Source: Monoplex corrugatus (Eukaryota; Mollusca; Gastropoda; Littorinimorpha; Ranellidae). Taken from it: a DNA stretch of 64,000 bases. The notes beneath the pieces are model-generated. The model made no database searches and had not been told where the DNA came from. It worked only from the letters and a program-made list of their open reading frames with translations. The position numbers and the translations under genes were made by a program. How positions within the stretch are numbered: position 1 is the first letter of the stretch; every line of letters starts with the position of its first letter. Positions 12,601 to 25,900 of this stretch are shown here, in pieces. The DNA is taken from contig JAPXFY010000023.1 in NCBI GenBank assembly GCA_030674185.1, positions 24,967,673 through 25,031,672 on the forward strand, written 5' to 3'.

Positions 12601-15352
12601 ATATGTATCCATTTCCTCATGTTGGCAGTGTGTATGTTTCCTGATATTGCTGCCTATTCCATACATTGATTAAAGGACAGAGTTATAAAACTTGAGTGCT
12701 GACACTGTTTTGAAATCTTGATGCTGTGTCAGACAGGGAGAGAGGGACAGAGTGGAATGGTGGGAAATTAACTTTTGATCACTTGAAGTTTACGAAAACT
12801 TGTAGATTTGGTGATGAGCTTGATTTTTGGGGGAGGGGGAGGGAGGGGAGGAACGTGGATTTGGTTTGTAAACTTTTGGGAATTTGAGATTATCAGGGCA
12901 TTTTGGGTAAGGAGGGGGAGGAGAGAGCTGGCATTGAAAACTTGAGAATGAAAATCATATTGTGATGGTACTGTGGTGGACTTTAGAAGAGAAGTGGGAG
13001 CAGCGTGCCCTCCATCCTGAAGAGGGGAGGAAGTGGATTTGGTTTGTAAACTTTTAGGAATTTGAGATGATTAGGGCATTTTGGGTGGGGAAGGGGAGGG
13101 GGGCTGGCATTGAAAACTTGAGAATGAAAATCAGAATGTGATGGTACTGTGGTGGATTTCAGGAGAGAAGTGGGAGCAGCGTGCCGATCTATCCTGAACC
13201 GTATGAACACCAAGCAGGTGCCTCCTACCTACAACCGCACCAACAAGCTGACCCAGGGATTTCAGAACATTGTTGATGCCTATGGGGTTGCCAGCTACAG
13301 AGAGATCAACCCAGGTCAGTGTCATGAGACATCAGAATAAATAAACCACCAAGAAAAAAGAATGTTTAAAAAAAAAAAGAGAAAACAAAGCAAGTTTTGT
13401 TCCTAAATCAGTTGGCTTACTGAACCACGTGAACAACCTTTTTTTGTTGTTGTTGTTGTTTTTTTGTTTTGTTTTGTACTTTTTTTTATGTCTATTCACA
13501 TTGTTTTACTCACACTGTGCAGGCTGTGTGTTGTTGCACAGTGTGCACACTGTGTCCTGGGAGGGTATGCATGTGGATGGGTGTTCCCATGTTTCCATAA
13601 GTCACCAGACACTGTCATGACTTCACAATCTTAAACGCATCTTGATCTGTGTACATACGCGGGTACTTTCCAGTAGAATAAGACCAACGAACATATATTT
13701 TAAAGACTTCGCCGGCAAAAAAAAAGATTCATTTCATCTGTTCGAAGTATTCACCTCCTGACTTGTGAGCAGGTGCGTTATCATGAAGAATCTTGATTCC
13801 TCTCATGCCTGCGGTTGTCGGAAAGTTGCATAAAATTTCAGGAGAGATTAAAAATCTCAGCATGAGGCATGCATTTATTTCTTTTCAAGAAATATTCAAA
13901 AAATCAGCCTGAAGCTTGTTTTCTGGCCTTGCCATAGGAAACAGCAAAAGAAATTGCTCTCCAGGAAATTGGCACTGCCACGAACTTTCATCTTCAGGAA
14001 GCCAACATTTTCTGATAGTGCCAAATAGTAGGGCTTGGAAGTGAGAGAGATCTTCTTTGTAAATGATGAAATGATCTTGCTTTGTATGCACTGTCCATGA
14101 TAAAAGATTGACATGTGTGTGTGCGTGCAGCCATCTTCACAGTGATCACCTTCCCGTTCCTGTTTGCGGTGATGTTTGGTGACATGGGCCACGGCCTCAT
14201 CATGTTCAGCTTCGCCCTCTACATCGTGCTGAAAGAAAAACACTTTGGCTCTCGCAGGATTGATGATGAGGTCTGGACACAATAAGAATTCTTTCTTTTC
14301 TTTACTAAGATGCATTGTAGCATACCTTGTATGCAGTTGTCTGTTACTGAAGTGTGATATAGTGTACCTTGGGTTTAAACATTTCTGGTACATGGTTCAA
14401 GTCTTGTGTGCAAAACTAAGCAGTACAAATGTGTTCATTGATCATCCAAATGTGTAGATGTACCTTAGACTGGCTGTGAATGTCATTGTTTGAATAGCAC
14501 CAGTGCAGTGTGTGTATGAATGAGTGCCTGCATGTGTCAGTTTACATATGGCCCAGGGACATTGACACTTTCTTTTAACAGACCTGTTGACTCGGGATCT
14601 GGTATCTCCCGTTCTGTCCCAGCCCGCAACATTAAACATTGGCATGTTTGCTGTCCATCTAAACGTTTCCTCATTCTGGTGGTGTCATTTAGTGTTCCAA
14701 AGGTCTTCTCCCCCCCCCCCCCCCCCAAACCTTTCCGCTCTTCAGTTCAAGACCTTGCCAGCACTGACTCAGGAAGTCTGCCAATAATTACTGGCAGGTG
14801 TGGGTGAAGCGCATATGGAATTGTCTGAATGTGATGAATCCCACTTGAACAAACTTTGAATTCCAAACTCCGTTGATACTGATTCTGCAGTGAATATCCA
14901 CTGTTCCTAACCTCAGTTGTCTATTCCATGTCTACAATTTGAAAGTGTTAGTGGATACAAAATATCACATTAAAAATTTGTTGTACTGTAGGAGGTTAAA
15001 TTAGCCCCCTTTATGTCACTTGTGAAAAGTCTTTTTCAAGTGATGACATTTTTTTTTTCGAGCGATGAATCAGTAAATAATAAAGTGAGTGCATTCTGTC
15101 GTTGCCATTTTCTTGTGCTACTGATGGTCCGTATTACCAAAACATATTGGGTCTGTATGTGCTTGCATTTTGTTTTAGATTCTTTTCTTGTAACCTATAC
15201 AAACGGCCAGCATGGAGAGTAAGGTAAAAATGTGGCTGGCCAGTATAGAATGAGTCAGTAAACAACAACAATAACAACGAACAACAACAAAACAGTACAA
15301 ACAACAGGATGGGATCATGGGATATGCGTGTGTGTGTGTCTGTGTCCGTGTG

Positions 15353-15392
<40 letters not shown>

Positions 15393-18300
15393 TGGTACAG
15401 ATGGATGGGCACTGTTTGATTTCTGTTACTGTTCCTTTAATTTGCTGACAAAACATCAGTAAGATTTTTTTATTTTTTATTGTTAGACTGATTTGTGTAT
15501 TTCAAGAGGTGATGTTGGATTTTCAGATCTTCAAGACGTTTTTTGAAGGTCGCTACCTCATCCTTCTGATGGGGGCCTTCTCTGTTTACACTGGCTTGAT
15601 CTACAATGACATCTTCTCCAAGTCCTTGAACCTCTTTGGGTCCCAGTGGTATGCATCAGCTGAGTAAGTGTCGAAAAACAAAACAGTGACAGATTACCTT
15701 GTGGAATGTGTAGGTTATAGTCATCTGTTAACCAGTGTTGATTCTTGACACAGCCATCTTGACTCGTGTTTTTCCGTGACATTTGTGTGCAAACTCAGAC
15801 TCGAATGTTAGCATAGCTCATAAGTGTAATTCAATTTTTGTCACATAACCACATTTGTGATGAAACATGTATCAGTAAGCTTGTGTCCAAAATATTTAAG
15901 ACATGTTGGATAGTTGAAACAACTAGAAAGAGACAACAGAGGCTATTACTGTCAAACAGTTGCTGTTGTACGAACATCCACGAATGACCAGGAAAAAAGG
16001 TAAAATCACTCTCTGGCATGGTTGATAATAATGGCAATAATAATTCCAATTTGTGTAGTGCATGTTGAAACATAGATTGGTTCTTTCTACTATGATGTCT
16101 CCAAATGATGTGTTCTTTTGTCGTCGTCTCTCTCTCTCTGTTCAGTGGCAGACTTAATCCCCAGTGTTTATAAGATTTGTTTGGCAACCCTGTACTGGGT
16201 CCAGCTGTGTTCTTCTGACTGACCCCTGTTCTTCTGACTCGCTGACAGACCTACATCCTGCCTCTGCTAACAAATTGTGTCTCCTGTTGTTTTTATCCTC
16301 GTTTTTTTTTTCCGGGTTTTTGTTGTTGTTGTTTTTTGTCTTCTTTATTTCCATGGCTTATAGTTTTATTGCATGGTTAGTATCGCCAACTGAATTATCC
16401 ATTCTGAACTGGCACATTATCTACACCCTTTTCAGTGGAGATGACACTGTGCTGATCCTTTTCCTGGCCTTAGTTATTCTTTTCAGGATGGTTGGCTGCC
16501 CTCCTGAATCTTTGAGTTTTCTGTGACAAAGTTCTGTCAAAGGTGCTTCTTCTTTTGATAATCTTGAACCTGGCTCACTTGCTGTCAGTCTTTGATGGGA
16601 TGCAGTCTTCTCTTATGGGAAAGCATTAGGCTATATCAGTGCTGAAACATTGGCGACAGTTTTCATTATGTTTTGCGTGACCGATGCTGTTTGGATCTCG
16701 GCTGTCTTTGATCTTTTACCAGAATGGAACAGTGAGGATCTGGGGAAAGGTCACACTGTGGGGCTTCACTTTCTTCTAGATTTACGTCTATACATCTGTC
16801 TGAGTCTTGGTATTTTGGTGTACGAACTTTGAGTTTTTTAATTTTGTTTTTTTGTTGGGGGGGGGCTGTTACCTTTTTGTTGATTTTCAAACAGAACAAG
16901 ACAAACACAGCTCTACCGATAATGATGGATCAATTTCTGTCCAAGCAGTGGACACTGTCCTTATGTCATTGGCTGCGTTGCCGAGAGCAATACTTTGTGC
17001 AGTATTAGAATAATGTTTTTCAAAACGTAGAAGTCTTTGATAGCATTTGTTACGTTACGCATACCTTTAGAGTGTCTGCTTTCCAAGTCTTGTGTAGCGT
17101 CTGTATCATTACATGCAGAAACATCACTGGCATAACCCAACACTCATTCAGTTTGAAACATTCATCTTTCACATTTCTTTTCACCCTTTCACCACACAAT
17201 TGACACATACAATCTAGGAGTTCCAAATGTTCATCATAAATGTGAATTAAATTAATCTTCATTGTGAAAATTAGTCAAAACACATAGCGCTGGGTAGTAA
17301 AGAATAAATGTCAAATAGAGTTAGTACAGACTTGTCTTCAAAACATATAATAATAATAAAATAATTACAATATTTGTATAGCGCAAAACATGCCATTCAG
17401 TCATCCAAGCAAAAGTTACATAACCGAAACAAGAGTAGTTATAGTTGTGAGAATATCATAAACATTCAACCCAACACAAGTAGAAAGAAAAAAGAAAATG
17501 CCATCTACACCTTGTAGCCCAAGAATTAGGAAGCTGTGGATAGGGTGAGGAAGTTAAATGGTTAAGGTTTTGCTGTTGGTGGATACAATGCAGAAGTCAA
17601 AGGTTAAGTCGCGGAAAGCAGGCTCTTTCACCTGCTGTGTTTTTCTCATTCACAGCGATATGATTTAGGGGTCAAACATGAGATCTCTTGGGCCCCAGGT
17701 ATGCAGGTGAACCACTAACCAACTTTTTCTATTGACTGGTTATACTGCTTCAGTGCTGTATCCAGGATACAAGATAATGACAAAATGTTCTGCACTATAA
17801 AGATCTGTTGGATATAATGTCCTGACCTGGTGAAGATGGCAGGACATAATCTACACACAATCTGTTTGTCATCTGAATGCTGTGATCCTCATCAACAAAT
17901 CTATCATCACAGTATGAAAAATCATCATCAACAACAACAACGATGACAACAAAAAATAGATAAAATAAATAAATAAATGGTAACCAGAAACTTTTGATTA
18001 AAGACTGTGTTTTATACTGCATGTGTATGTGTGTGTTTATGCATAGAGTCATTGTGTTATTACTTAGTGCATGATAGGCTGTCAGGTTTATCCTTGATAT
18101 GTAGAAAAAATGTTTTAATATTTGACAGTTGCATAATGTATAAGTGTAGGAAGATCAGTAGGTCATCTGTCCACCAACAGATTATTCAGTTGGACATTTA
18201 TCATGGCAGGGGACAGCATAATGGGACAGTTTCTGGTTTTATAGGATTGTGTCCTCAGTCCAGGAACTGAATATGTCTGTATTACTTTAGTTTTATATCT

Positions 18301-18496
18301 GAACTTACATGTAATTTGATCTGGTCTGTGATGTGTGTCTGATGATTATTTTGCAGGCCGTACAGCAATGCCACACTGTTGAAATTTGAAAAGCTTCAGC
18401 TGGACCCCAATGAGTCCTACACACAAACTCCATACCCGATTGGTCTGGATCCAGTGAGTAGTCTACTGCCCTGTCATTGAAAACAACAAATGGATT

Positions 18497-18547
<51 letters not shown>

Positions 18548-18959
18548 CATGTTCTTTTTGCGTGGTGTGTGTGTGTGTGTGTGTGAGATTCTGTTCTGTG
18601 TCCTATGCCACAGTACTAGCTAATGAAGCTTGGACAATTTTTCATAATGCAGTGATGATGATAATGACGATGGTGGTGATAATCATGAGGCTATGGAGAT
18701 CCATTTCAGATTGAGACTGCATGACAGGTCTGTACTCTATGCTTATTATCATAATGCATCCTGGCATCAACCAGGCCTGAGAGACACTGTCATCATAACC
18801 TATTTATTGTCAGGTTATCATTCAACTTGTACTGACTAAGAGATACATACACTCACAGTATTGGTCAGATTAGAGCAGTGTTCTCAACGATTTAGAGCAA
18901 CTGATTGTTAATGTTAAAGGTATAAGTTTTCTTGAATCTTTTTCATCAGTTTCCATCTT

Positions 18960-19029
<70 letters not shown>

Positions 19030-19906
19030 CACACAGGTGTGGCAGATGGCCCAGAACAAGATCGCCTTCACCAACTCCATGAAGATGAAGCTGAGTGTCA
19101 TCCTGGGTGTCTCACAGATGTTCTTTGGAATCGCTCTCGGTTTCTTCAACCACAGGTAAAGTAGTATCCTCACCCCTCCTTCACGCCCACCACAAACCTT
19201 AAGCCTCATCCCTCTTTCACCCCCTCCCCCCACCCAAGCCTTCAGCTTGCGGCTTATCTACACTTTCATACACCTGTGGCCATGTGTAGCACCCACTGAC
19301 TTGCAGGTTTTACTGTTGAAACACAGACGTCCTTAAAACCTGCTAACTGCTAGCTTTGGCACAGTATGCTGTGCACTACTGCAATGTGCTAGGCTGTTAT
19401 CCTTCATGTTCAAGTCACAGCACATATAACAAGCATAGTTTCAGTTTCTCAAGATGACATCTCCGTAGTCGAAGTGAATTCCATATGCACTAACGTCACA
19501 GGTGCCATGTGATGGCGTTCATGGCACAAGCCTTAAGACTGCATATAAACCCATGAGCTGGCCAGGTCCTGAGGCCCTACCTAGAGTATGTTTTATTTAG
19601 TCTAGATTTAAAAAAAAAATTTTTTTTTAGTAATTTTGTGTCTGAAGCATAGATGTGTGTGTGCACATATGTGGAATGTCTGACTATGATGCCAGCACAG
19701 AAGCCTAAAATTTTGCTTATGAGGTCATGGTGAAAAATAGAACTGACCTAATTCTGATGAGAGCCAGTCATTTGGATTTTTTCCGCCATGGGTTTGTCTA
19801 ATTCAGCATGAACCTATGATAATCATGTTTGGAACATTTTGAATAGATGCAAGTGTGAATGGTAGTGGGCAGAGCTGTTTTCTGTGGTGTCAGATCTTTG
19901 TGTGTG

Positions 19907-19948
<42 letters not shown>

Positions 19949-22900
19949 TATGCGTGCAGATAGCTTTGCTCACCTGTTTTGCGATGGGTGGATTTGAAAA
20001 ACAGGTTTCTAAGACTGACTGTCTTTCACCTTTTTTTGTGTGAAATTTGTCTCATCTTTGCAGAATTTGCATCTTTAAAGTTTTAGTACAAATCCGGATC
20101 AAGTCATTTATTACCTGTTTTCCCCTACTGTAGATTTGTGGTTGTTGACAGGTATTTCCAGAAGCCACTGAATATTTTGTGCGAGTTCCTGCCCAGCCTG
20201 ATCTTCCTGTTCTGCATGTTTGGATTTCTGGTGCTGCGTATCTTCCACAAGTGGGTCACTTATGACTCCACCATGACTCAGGAAGCCCCTAGTCTCCTCA
20301 TCGGTCAGTGCCTCTGAGGGGTTACCACTTATACAGCACAGTACAGTGCAGTATAGTACAGTACAGTACAATATCGTGCGGTGCAGTACAGAATAGCACA
20401 GTATAGTACTTTACTGTTCAGTACGACACAGTAGTGCAGTGCAGTGCAATACAGTACAGTGCAATACAGTTCAGTACAGTACTATACGTTCAGTACAATG
20501 CAATACAACAGTGCAGTACAATACAATACAGTGCAATACAGTACAGTGCAATACAGTTCAGTACAGTACTATACGTTCAGTACAATGCAATACAACAGTA
20601 CAATACAATATAATACAGTGCAATACAGTACAGTGCAATACAGTACAGTGCAATACAGTACAGTGCAATACAGTACAGTACAGTACTATACATTCAGTAC
20701 AATGCAATACAACAGTGCAGTATAATACAATACAATGTAATACAATACAGCACAAAACAGCACAACACACACACAACACAACACAACACAACACAACACA
20801 ATGCAGTTGAGCACAATGCAATGCAATAGAACACAATACAGTGCAATGCAATACAACACATTGCAATGTAAGTCAGTACCATACATCTTTTTTTTATGTC
20901 CAAATATGGAAATTAACAAAACTCGTAAGGTTGAATTTTAGAAATGTTTATGTTGTTCTGGGGAAATGCTTTAATCTTAAATTTTGTTATTCTCATTTTT
21001 GCCATGAAAAGATGAAGATTAAAAAAACAAGGCCATATCTGTAATGTCATTGATTTGAATTTTATTAACACACCATATCGGGGGTTGACAGCCAGAACCC
21101 AGTATCTCACTTTTTTGGTCAGTTTTCACTTTTTGTCCTGAACTGTTGCTTTTGATGTGATCTTTCACTTGGTGGACTTTGTTTTTGCCATGATATTGAT
21201 TTTTGATCAGTTTTCAATAAAACCAAAACCAGTATCTCAAAATGTAGATATAGCCTCTCCCTAAAAACCCAGTTAAAAATCGTCTCCTGTAAATTATCAC
21301 AAAAAATCGAGATACTTGGTTCTGGTTGTCAACCCTCGATATGTTTTACGTATGTTACCTACATTATATGTTATGTCCATGCGAGTGTGTGCATGTGTGT
21401 GTGCACATGTGCATGCATATGTGCAGTGTCCGCTGGTTTGAAAAAAAGTTTTTTTGGGTGTTGTTTTTCTTTCAAATAAGATAATAGTATATCTATAATT
21501 TTGGGTTTTATGTGGGATTATGTAATAAGTGTATATATAATTATGTATGTGTGTGTACATTTTTCAGCATGTTATAATCAAGTTTCAGTTGAATTACAGT
21601 CGTTGCCAAGAGTTGTAATAATTTTGCAGTTTCTGATTGAATCTTTCATTCATAATGTTGAGGTTATACTTATTTCCAAGGTTAGTTATACATGTTTTTG
21701 ATATGTCAGCTCAACTTTTTATGCTAACCTGACAATGATGATGATGGTTTATGATGATGATGATGATGATGATGATGTATGTGCATGTGCACAGGGGCCA
21801 TCAACATGTTCCTGTTCAACTATAGCGATGACGACCCTGACAACCCCCACACCTACCACATCTCTTCTGCACTGGTCAGTAGTCTTTCTGTCGCCGCTTT
21901 CTTCTTCCTCACCTTGTCCACCAGCTTCCTGCAGTTGAGTCTCATTCACTTTATTGATGCATCATTGCTTAAAAATTTCCTGACAGACACTGCAGGTCTT
22001 TCCTGTCTGGTTTACCTGCCTGTGGACGGCAGGATATGTTGTGAAAGAAAGCTTAAGAGTAGAGCCCTCCCAGTCACGCAGTCTCAAGCCAAAATGGAGT
22101 TCCCTAGCATCAGCATTATCATCCCTATTCTCATTACAGTAGTACTGTGAAAAAAAATTGTCCCAGGTTCTGTGGCCCTTTGTGCCCTGTTCTCAGCGTG
22201 ACCTGCGTTTGGGTTGGTTTGGAGGTGCGTTGGGAGAGCTGGAATGAGCAGTGTGGGCAGTAGTGTCACAGGATCGGTGGAGATGATAGGTTGAAAAAGA
22301 AAAAAAGAATAAATGAATAAATATGTAATAGAATGGTATCCTGGCAAGATTCACATGAATAATAAATATGTAATAGAGTGTAATCCTGCCAAGATCCATG
22401 GGAATAATGAATAAATAAATTATAAAATAGAGTGTAATCCGACAAGATCCATGGAATAATAAATAATAGTAAATAATGTTAAGAATGTTATCACTGCCAA
22501 GATCCATGGGAAAAAAAAAATAATAACAAATAATGAATAGAATGTAATCCTGACAAGATCCATGAATAATAAATATGATACCCGCCAAGATCCATGGGAA
22601 TAATAAATAAAAAATTAATGAAATAGATGTAATCCGACAAGATCCATGGGAATAATTAAATGATCCTGCCAAGATCCATGGGAATAATGAATAATAACAA
22701 ATAATGAAATAGAATGTAATCCTGACAAGATCCATGGGAATAATAAATGATCCTGCCAAGATCCATGGGAATAATGAATAATAACAAATAATGAAATAGA
22801 ATGTAATCCTGACAAGATCCATGGGAATAATAAATGATAACATAGAAATCCTGGTTTGTGATTCTATGTGTTTGTGATGCTGTGTGTGACAGAAAGGATT

Positions 22901-25900
22901 CCAGCACATGTTTGTAAAGTGTGTTTGTGATGATGTGTGTGACAGAAAGGATTCCAGCACATGTTTGTAAGGTGTGTTTGTGATGCTGTGTGTGACAGAA
23001 AGGATTCCAGCACATGTTTGTGATGATGTGTGTTTTGTGATGATGTGTGTGACAGAAAGGATTCCAGCACATGTTTGTGATGAGTGTGTTTGTGATGATG
23101 TGTTTGTGTGATGTGTGACAGAAAGGATTCCACACATGTTTGTAAAGGTGTGTTTGTGATGCTGTGTGTGACAGAAAGGATTCCAGCACATGTTTGTGAT
23201 GATGTGTGTCTGTGATGATGTGTGTTTGTGATGCTGTGTGTGACAGAAAGGATTCCAACACATGTTTGTGAAGGTGTGTTTGTGATGCTGTGTGTGTCAG
23301 AAAGGATCAGCACATGTTGTGAGGGTTTGTGATGATGTGTGTGACAGAAAGGATTCCAGACACATGTTTGTAAAGGTGTGTTTGTGATGATGTGTGTGAC
23401 AGAAAGGATCCAACACATGTTTGTGAAGGTGTGTTTGTGATGATGTGTGTGACAGAAAGGATTCCACACATGTTTGTAAGGTGTGTTTGTGATGATGTGT
23501 GTGACAGAAAGGATTCCACACATGTTTGTGATGAGGTTTGGATGAGTGTGTTTGTGATGCTGTGTGTGACAGAAAGGATTCCACACATGTTTGTGAAGGT
23601 GTTGTGATGATTTGTGACAGAAGATTCCACAATGTTGTAGTGTGTTTGTGATGATGTGTGTGACAGAAAGGATTCCAGCACATGTTTGTGTGATGTGTGT
23701 TGTGATGTGTGTTTGTGATGATGTTGTGTTGATGTGTTTGTGATGATGTGTGTTGTGATTGTGTTTGATGATGTGTGTGACAGAAAGGGTTCCAGTGCTT
23801 CCTGGTGGTGATAGCGGCGCTGTGTGTTCCCTGGATGATGTTGGTCAAGCCTTTCTACCTGCGGCACCAGTCACGCTTTGGACAGGTATGTGCAGGTGTT
23901 CCAGTCTCGCTCTGAGGTGGCTTGTCATGATCTTGTTAACACAAGTTTGTGTGTACATGTGTGTGTGTGTGCTTTGATTTTATTCTCCTGCTGACCTCTG
24001 AAATGTGTATTGATGCTGCTGTTTGATTTCTTTCGTGACTGATTCTGTCTTTGTAGTTCAGTATGTCTGTGTAATTCAGCTATTAATTTATCTCATATGG
24101 ATTGACATTGCCCTCTGTTTTGTGTCATGGTTGATTATTATTCTTGTCAATAGATGTTATTCTTGTCAGTAGATTTTACTCATGTCTGGGCTTCTCCATG
24201 AACCTGAGGCTTTTGGGGAGTGAGGTGGTAGAGACCTTGACTTTTGTCATGGCAAGCATTATGAGGGCTGTCCCTCGGCATATACCTGTCTGAAGCGTAA
24301 GTAGGGATGGAGAGGAGTTGGACACCATCCTCATGATCAAAAGTTGGTCTCCACCCCCTCACTCCCCCTGTGACCTCATGATTGTGCATCTTCTTAGGTG
24401 TAACTGTGTCACTGTTTAGTGTGTATCTTTATGTATAGTGTAGCTGTTTATTAATTTTTGTGTAGTTTTTGTACTGTTCTGTGTGGTTGAGCTGTCAGTG
24501 TGTGTTGTCGTATTGCTGCATCAGTTTTTGTTTCATAACTGATTATTACCCTGGTAGTAAAATAGCATTTAATCTGTTCCAAATTATGTCTACTTTTGTC
24601 ACTGGTTTTAGAGTTTCTGGCATTGAGAAAAGAATTATCTTTGACAGACTGTTGCAGGGTGGATTTTGTTTTAGGGGAAGTCCAGTTCTGTGTGAGAACT
24701 AATAACTATTACAACCTTGAAGATTGCATATGGGACTGCATGCATACACCAACACATGCCCTTACCCTACCCCACACACCCTTTACCACACACACATTTA
24801 TGCATACTGTATCCCTTTTAAAATTAAATTAGCAAAAACGAGTCATACAAAGCTTGTAGAGTGACACATTAGTAAAATCACTTCCCAGAGTATGACTTTT
24901 ATGCATTGATGAATAGAATGATTGCAACTTTTATGCATTAATATGTTGACCAAATAGGAAGTGAATAATTGAATTAATAACTTTTTTTCTCAACATTTAA
25001 GTGACATATGCTCTTAATTTTCTGTTCCCTTTTCTTTTTTTTTTCCTGTTGAAGTACTGTGTATGTATTGAAACAGTTATAGCCCTGATATGGCTCTATG
25101 CAGTCGGCTGGGCTTGAAGCAACAATGAGAATAAGTGGAAGATAAGGAGTGTGACAGTGTTGCTGTCTGTGTGGTGGCTTAATGTTGTGTAAAGTGTATA
25201 CCATGCACCAATGCTAGCACCAGTCACATCACACTGTTTTGGGTTTCTCCTTTTGCTTCATGTATTCAGTCTTGTTATGGTGCCAGGTGCTGTCTTTTTC
25301 CTGTATTTATTTGTTATTAATTTTATTTATTATTCTTAAATCTGCTGTGTTTTGAGTCTGGTGTATGTACTTGCGCTTTTCGCCTTCTCTTTATAATGTA
25401 AATTGATGGTCGGTGTCATCGGTTGGTTTGTTAAGAGGATGTAGGTTGGTTTGGTTTTGATTTTTTTTTTTTTTTTTTTTTGTGGCTCTGTGCTTTGATA
25501 TGAAATGTATCTGCTCTGTTCTTGTTTCTTGAAAAGGACAGTTCTGTAGTGAAATTAATCTTTTGACTTCCTCCATCTGTCCGTTAGCTGCAAAAACTTA
25601 ACCCTTTCACCCCCTCTCCCCAGCCACCAACTTCTTGGTGAGGGAAGGAAAGGGTTAAGGTGTTGGTTTACTGTTGAAGGTGAAAGTGCAGGAAGCTGAT
25701 GGACAGGGAGTGAAAGACGTCAAAGGCTTTTTTTGTACCTGTCCATGGCAGAAAAGAGTGAGATGGTCATAATGGTCATCAGGACTTTTTAACAGCACTC
25801 GATATGAACACTCTTCACAGTATTTCACCTTACTGAAAGGCCGACGTCTAGTCGTAGTGCACTGGTACTGTGTTGGCTTCAGTGGAGGTGCCTTCAGGCA

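Noticed and set aside
20333..20872. Frames of ~100-123 codons on both strands
   Set aside because: Pentanucleotide repeat; low-complexity CNTVQ / VLYC translations.
22193..23867. Several long minus-strand frames rich in C-H-T-Q-H-H-K-H
   Set aside because: Translation of the TG-rich acceptor minisatellite; not a histidine-rich protein gene.
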